DNA from: Homalodisca vitripennis
Taxonomy: Eukaryota; Arthropoda; Insecta; Hemiptera; Cicadellidae
Assembly: GCF_021130785.1 (NCBI RefSeq)
Contig: NC_060207.1
Location: 103,776,001-103,840,000, forward strand
Length of the DNA stretch: 64,000 bases
Direction: 5' to 3'
Part shown: positions 59,428 to 64,000 of the stretch, one piece after another
Layout: each line of letters opens with the position of its first letter
How positions within the stretch are numbered: position 1 is the first letter of the stretch
Made by a program: the position numbers and the translations under genes
The notes under the pieces: model-generated
Told to the model about the DNA's origin: nothing
Database searches by the model: none
What the model saw: only the letters and a program-made list of their open reading frames with translations

Positions 59428-61354
59428 GGATCACGAGTATGAACCAATCAACCCACCATCCAGCCAGCCAGTTTCCCCACCCCTCCTTAGGGTCACAGAT
59501 CAGGAGGGTCAGGATAAGGTTACAGAAGTGGAGAAGACCACTGAAAAGATTGACTTCACACCAATAATCGACAGAAGCGAACACCAATTTCTACGAATAC
59601 CCTTAAATAGCGACCTTGTTATTCCTATCGGTAAGGAAGAAATTGAAAGTCTTAAATATGAAGATGAAGAAGACAAGGAACAAACAGAACATGCTATGAC
59701 AGCTCAAGATATACAAGACCAAATGGAAGAACGGTATTTTTCAGGAACTCCAACAACAACGATATCACGGACAGATGGTGAGTTCAACACAAGTCAGATG
59801 GACTCTTCTGGTTTAGATGAACTACCATTGAAGAAGGACGCCCGAAGAGGATTCAATCCAAAAGGGCTCCAACAAAGACTCCAAACACAAGCTGGACGAC
59901 TCAGATCAAGAATTCGTAGTATACCCAGACCAAAAATAAATTTTCCAGAAAGACCAAAAATACACTTACCAGAGAGGCCAAAATTCAATTTCCCAGAAAG
60001 ACCTAAATTCAACTTCCCAGAGCGACCTAAATTTAATATCAAACGACCTGACATAAAATTACCAAACTTCAATTTTGGGAAGACTAAAACCAGTAGCATA
60101 AGACGTCCTTTAAGGGATAGGTCACAAGTACCATCCAACCAATCTACTGTAGGATCCAAGAAAAACATATTTGATTCCATTAACTTTAGAACCTATCCTA
60201 GAATATTTAGCAAGAAAAAGAAAACTCAACAAGGAAGACGTGCTTTAACCCCTCCTCCCAGAATGGAAACAGAAAGTACCCCTCCATCTTCACCTGCCAG
60301 TAGAACAGGTCCAATAAACCAAAGGTGGTCTCAACGCTTTAAGGACATCAAATTTGTTGATAGTGACAATCAGTCTGATTTAAAGAAACCTTCATTCGAT
60401 GATGAAGTTGAAGACGACAGCGCTGCTTTTAGAGACACTGATTTCAAAACTGCCATTGTACTCAGTGACAAGAAACAAATGAAGACAGAGAGTTCAAATA
60501 GCATTCCTGGTTCTGACAAAGAGCAGCAATCATCAGGCACTTCTTCTGAAAGGCACAGAGCAGGAGTTATAGAAGAGATTGATTCTGATGAATTCTTCCT
60601 ACGTGAAAAAGGTTTAAGCAGGGAAGATGTTGATGTCAGTCGTTATCTCTCTCTTGAAATTCGTGATGCGTTTCGTTCACCTAAAAATGCTCTTGCAAGA
60701 TTAGATGGAGACCTATATGATGAAGACAATGAAGGTTATGAATTAGAAACACCACAGAAACCTTTGGGTGAGCCAATCAGGCTGTCTATGGAGGCAATAA
60801 GAAAACAGTCATTGGAACAAATACGAATGACTCCTGAACGAGACGAGGAGTACAGAAGTGAACCAGACCAAGACGAGGGAGAAATAGAAGTAGAGCCTGT
60901 CAGACCAGAGCGAACACGATCACTCAAGAAACGTGCAACAAGAAGTGTATCAGAAGAGTCAAGATCAGAAACAGATAACCAATTTAATACTTTTCCACCA
61001 AATAGACCAAATAGAGTTCGTAAACAGAGTTCACAGAGCAAGCATTCAGTTCCTTTTGAGGATTACAATGAACCCGAGAAAGAAAATATACAAGTGGATA
61101 TCGACAAGAGACAACCATCCATACCAAGCTTGGCAATTACAGACACAACAAAAGAAATGTCTCCCACTAGGTACATTGACGAGTCTTCTGAAGCCCTAAA
61201 TGAACCTTGGATAGATGAGCCTCAACCTCCTCTTCCACCAAAGAGGAGAAAAAGTACAAGGGGCTCAAGTCAGGATAAAGAGTCACTAAGTGCACATTAC
61301 AACAAAGAAGAATGGTTAGAGGATGTGCAAAATGAAGACATGGTGCTCGATGAG
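59428..61354 (+). CDS. main gene, large exon 3 (642 codons, low-complexity protein)
   Basis: The acceptor is a strong polypyrimidine tract plus AG (59427); the donor GTAAGT follows at 61355. The first base completes the codon from exon 2 or first exon C, then DHEYEPINPPSSQP. The frame is open for 642 codons and ends at a codon boundary (…EDMVLDE). No signal peptide, membrane helix or recognised domain. From the first Asp as residue 1: acidic Glu/Asp-rich region about 50-90; five to six tandem units of RPK(F/I)(N/H)(F/L)PE about 167-217 ending LPNFNFG; a basic stretch (RIFSKKKKTQQGRR) about 255-270; Ser/Pro-rich and acidic stretches; Arg-rich ERTRSLKKRATRS about 495-510; PPLPPKRRK about 600-608, a class II SH3-ligand pattern. 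This suits a disordered cytoplasmic scaffold or cytoskeletal protein (inference). The family is not recognised. Further exons must follow beyond the window or later in it. Confidence 0.9.
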
Positions 61355-61879
61355 GTAAGTAATGTACAATGGGGTACCCAAAAGTTTCCGGAATAATCCT
61401 GCTGTGGGCAGGGCTTGTGGAACACAAACTTCTGCCGCTAGGTGTCTGTAGCGGAACTCTTCACCATTTCAGTGCCATCTGGATCGTCAACTTGGCTGTT
61501 CTTCTGTAGTAACAGTTTTTTGCTGTTGTTTTGTGCTATTCCTTTTTTAAGATAGCAAGTTTGAGTGAACAGCATGCAGCTGTGAAATTTTGTTTCCTGC
61601 TCAGTAAACATGCTGTTGAAACTGTTTTAATATTTAATTCAGCCTTTTTTAGTGAGGGAAAGAGACAATTGTCCCCACACTTAGTCCTAAAAGGACCTTT
61701 GCACCTCCCTAACTTATATTTGTATCCTCAGAGTCTGAGACTTTTACAGAAGCCGATCAGATTTGAGGGCTCCTGTTCTCTGATGTCCTTGGGGCTGAGG
61801 AGATATGCTCCTAGGAATCTTTTCCAAATTTTAGATACGGTAGGACAGTTTAGTCAAATATGCTCCACTGATTCCTCCT

Positions 61880-62600
61880 CTTCTCCACAGAGTCTCCATT
61901 CATCAGTCTGACTAAGGCCCACCTTCATGAGGTGTTTTTCTAAGGGAGCCATGTCCTGTCAGCATCCCTATTATCATTCTTATATCCTCCTTACTCTGAT
62001 CTAGGAGAGATGCCCACCCTTTAGTATAAGAAAAGATAAACATTTTTAATTGTCTTAATCCTGAGGCCCTACTCCAAATAAAGTTTCTTCTCCTCTTTTC
62101 CCAATTTTTTACAAGAGCTTTGCTGTAGGAAAAAGCTATCCCGCAACCTGGCTCTGGCCTCACCATAAAGGACTCCACTCCCTTTTTGGCGAGGGTATCT
62201 GCTTCTTGATTACCATGAACGCTGTATACCTCATGGCCCGCCATCCAACAGAGTGTTACTCTATTTTCATTAGGCAGTTCTACCAGAGCATTCTTGCATT
62301 CCCAGTCTGCTTTTGAATCAAACAAACAGATATCAAGTGCCTTCAGTGCAACCTGGCTGTCAGAAAGTATTAAATATTTTGCTCCTTTTGTGCCTAATTT
62401 GTATGAGTCTTCTGGCACATGATTCTATTGCCATGCCCTCCGCTTGGAAGACCGTGGCATGTTTTCCCAGGGGCACTGCTAGGTAAACTCCTGGCGGGTA
62501 TATTCCGAATCCCACTCAAGAGTCAAGGCGTGAACCATCTGTGTAAAACTTCTGGACTCCTTTTGTAGGGTAGACCTCCTTTTTAATCCATTTCTACCTT
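61880..62600 (-). pseudogene. LINE RNase H and C-terminal region, frameshifted
   Basis: Minus-strand reading from about 62560: KFYTDGSRLDS (first catalytic Asp), GKHATVFQAEGMAIE (catalytic Glu), then, after a frame break near 62420, LILSDSQVALKAL (second Asp) and WMAGHEVYSVHGNQEADTLA (His and final Asp region). The typical tail follows: WASLLDQSKEDIRMIIGMLT, then a shift, KVGLSQTDEWRLCGEEEESV and EHICLTV. All RNase H catalytic positions are recognisable. This domain order places it among RNase H-bearing LINE clades (I/R1/LOA-like). Stops and at least two frameshifts inactivate it. Confidence 0.85.
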
Positions 62601-62602
62601 TC

Positions 62603-62815
62603 TTAAATATAGACTATATATGGTTTTTCAAAGGAGTATATCTTAACCATTGCTTCTGACACGTTGGTTATCATTTCAGCCTCAGGAAATTCCTTTATTA
62701 CCTGTATACCTAGAAGCTTCATTGCGCTTAGAGCGACTGTCCTTATCACATCCTGACCCAGAGGACCGCTGTATACCAGGACCGCTTCAAGTGCCAGGGT
62801 TGGACAGTAGCTCAT
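62603..62815 (-). pseudogene. LINE segment between RT and RNase H
   Basis: An open minus-strand stretch: SYCPTLALEAVLVYSGPLGQ, DVIRTVALSAMKLLGIQVIK and on to EFPEAEMITNVSEAM. It fits the region between the RT thumb and RNase H, where 'P...LeVlagv.PLdl.i...a..' is usual, and precedes the FYTDGS block. Not an independent gene. Confidence 0.6.
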
Positions 62816-63048
62816 TGCTCCTGTGATGCTTACGCAAACTAGCCTTTAATACAGCCTACAAAGATGCCGCTATTGATAAAACACAAGTGTACAAATGGTT
62901 TTCTTGGTCTAAAAATGGCAACATGTCCATTGATGACAAGCTTCATTCCGGACATGCATTAACTGCCCAAGCAGATGAAAATGTTTTGAAAATTGATGAA
63001 ATTGTGCTTTCAGACCGCCAACAGACCATTGATCAAATGTCAGAGATT

Positions 63049-63526
63049 TTGTTCTCTTAGGACAAGAAGCTTAGAAATTGACATAGTCCTAAAAGGACCG
63101 TTGTGCTGCTTCCGGAGTGAAAGGATATTCTGGGTGGGTAAGGTTCGGGCTAGAGGCCGCCTCTTGTCAAGATCCATGAGGAAGAATGTGGGATATTAAT
63201 CTCAGTCATGTCTACTTGGAAGAAGGGGAAGTCAGCCTCTCTAGTCAAAGAAGGACTAGGAGGTGGTACACCCTTATGTCTACAATAGTAAGAACCCTTG
63301 ACACCCTTGGTGGTTAGGGAGCCCCACCAACTCCGACAGTCATCTCCCGGAGTAGACTAGACCTATCGATCTACCCTTGCACTACAGAATCTTGGCATTT
63401 GCAGTTAGTGATCCTCCTGGGCATCCATAAAGTTTATCTAGATTTAAGTAACACATCATTTTTTGCTGTACCCAGTGTAGGTTCAACTCGAAGGTATAAA
63501 CCAGCAGAAGTGAACGCTCCTAAGGT
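63049..63526 (-). mobile_element. second 5'-truncated LINE insertion in the mariner
   Basis: Flanked by a perfect 13-base duplication AATGTCAGAGATT (63036-63048; 63527-63539). About 30 bases inside the left end is TAGTCCTAAAAGGACC, as in the insertion at 61646, so both appear to be 3' ends of related minus-strand LINEs. The 478-base body has no open coding region; it is probably 3' UTR. Independent insertion is shown by the different target duplication. Confidence 0.75.
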
Positions 63527-63753
63527 AATGTCAGAGATTAGTAGGTTATCTTGGAGCTTGGTTTAGCAAATTTATGTAAAGATTTGGGAAAGAAAAGGAT
63601 CTCTGCCAAGTTTGTACCTTGCGTTTCAACTGACAATGGAAAGAATGTTGAGTTGAAATCGATCCTGGCTTTTTTCAACATCAAAACAGTTTCAACGGCA
63701 TTTTGAAATTATTTAGCAGAGCTATTCCAGTAACTTTGGGGTGTCCCCTTGTA

Positions 63754-64000
63754 TAACTCACTCTGTTTAAGAAACTTACTCACTATCCAAACTGATTCAG
63801 CATATCTTTCTCATAGTATGCTTGAATCAAGTCATTGACTTGATTGTTTAGTGACTTGTGTGCAGTTTAAATCCATCAAATGTAGTCCATGCAGGGTTAG
63901 GTGCGTCATTGATGATACACAGTCCAGATTGGCAAGGTAAACCTTTGTAAGGTTTCAGGATAGGTTTACAGCCAAGATGACAAACCAGAGATCTGACCTA
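63754..64000. other. intron 3 sequence at the right edge
   Basis: No exon recognised before the window ends; the main gene is therefore incomplete here. Confidence 0.5.

Larger units (their letters stand above)
61646..62844 (-). mobile_element. 5'-truncated RNase H-bearing LINE inserted in the mariner
   Basis: It is flanked by 13-base duplications tttaat(t/a)cagcct (61633-61645 and 62845-62857, one mismatch). The minus-strand 3' end lies at the left with a short T6 (poly-A on the minus strand). The coding part is the C-terminal RNase H and tail region; everything upstream is lost, as usual in 5' truncation. Its 3' UTR block TAGTCCTAAAAGGACC is shared with the insertion at 63049. Confidence 0.85.
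61560..63660 (+). pseudogene. mariner transposase N-terminal pseudogene, split in three
   Basis: Three pieces read in order. LSEQHAAVKFCFLLSKHAVE then TVLIFNSA (about 61560-61643). TAYKDAAIDKTQVYKWFSWS, KNGNMSIDDKLHSGHALTAQ and ADENVLKIDEIVLSDRQQTI (about 62852-63035). Then a degenerate LGKKRISAKFVPC (about 63575-63620). This is the helix-turn-helix N-terminal half of a mariner transposase (…QVYKWF.wfK.G..SieDd.rsG.p…). The catalytic half is missing. The gaps coincide exactly with the two LINE insertions. Confidence 0.8.
61367..63751 (+). mobile_element. mariner remnant carrying two nested LINE insertions
   Basis: The left end CAATGGGGTACCCAAAAGTT and right end (reverse) CAAGGGGACACCCCAAAGTT pair imperfectly and are flanked by TA (61365-61366; 63752-63753). 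Without the insertions (61646-62844; 63049-63526) only about 700 bases of mariner remain, so the transposase is also internally deleted. The left end lies 12 bases after the splice donor of exon 3. The divergence of the ends and the two later insertions make it an old element. Confidence 0.8.

Noticed and set aside
60736..61041. Minus-strand frames opposite exon 3 (also 59794-60180 and 61167-61427)
   Set aside because: Shadows of the exon 3 coding strand; exon 3 has splice sites and a coherent 642-codon frame, they do not.
1..64000. CRISPR array, bacterial operon, tRNA, rRNA or viral insertion
   Set aside because: Repeats here are tandem or transposon-derived without spacer architecture; no cloverleaf, rRNA signature or viral protein blocks were recognised on either strand.

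Overview
The window reads as AT-rich nuclear DNA of an insect. A hemipteran is my guess, from the mix of mariner, IS630-like, hAT and non-LTR elements; no marker settles it. Genes have long introns, GT-AG splice sites and abundant transposon debris. No rRNA, tRNA, CRISPR or bacterial-type operon was seen.

One plus-strand host gene spans most of the window. I assembled it from splice sites and codon phase. Two candidate first exons (ATG at 13596 and at 23071, each ending with one spare base) can splice into a 133-base exon at 29434-29566. That exon can splice, in matching phase, to a large 1,927-base exon at 59428-61354. A third candidate first exon (ATG 32366, donor after 32544) matches the large exon directly and would skip the 133-base exon. 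The protein is acidic/basic, low-complexity and intracellular-looking, with an eight-residue RPKFNFPE-type tandem repeat and a PPLPPKR SH3-ligand-like motif. I do not recognise the family. The gene continues past the right edge. A second, weaker coding trace, perhaps the last exon of an upstream gene, lies at about 1168-1306.

The introns hold a layered transposon record. In intron 1: a decayed LINE (about 15.7-19.0 kb) with an internally deleted mariner inserted exactly in the codons for the reverse-transcriptase YADD motif; an opposed LINE tail (19.2-19.7 kb); a 20.0-21.0 kb direct repeat; an apparently intact 2,537-base Tc1/mariner-superfamily element with roughly 540-base inverted repeats (24110-26646); and a minus-strand LINE relic (26.7-28.4 kb). 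In intron 2: another RT relic (30.6-31.2 kb); an IS630-like element (36506-38266); several minisatellite-like repeats (43-46 kb); a hAT remnant with an 8-base target duplication (48259-49074); a nearly intact mariner broken by one frameshift (50222-51557); a decayed relative of the long-TIR element (52489-54059); and a tandem array split by another repeat (54.3-55.7 kb).

Just 12 bases after the large exon, a mariner remnant (61367-63751) contains two separate LINE insertions, each with a 13-base target duplication. Long TA microsatellites are common and several abut the transposons.
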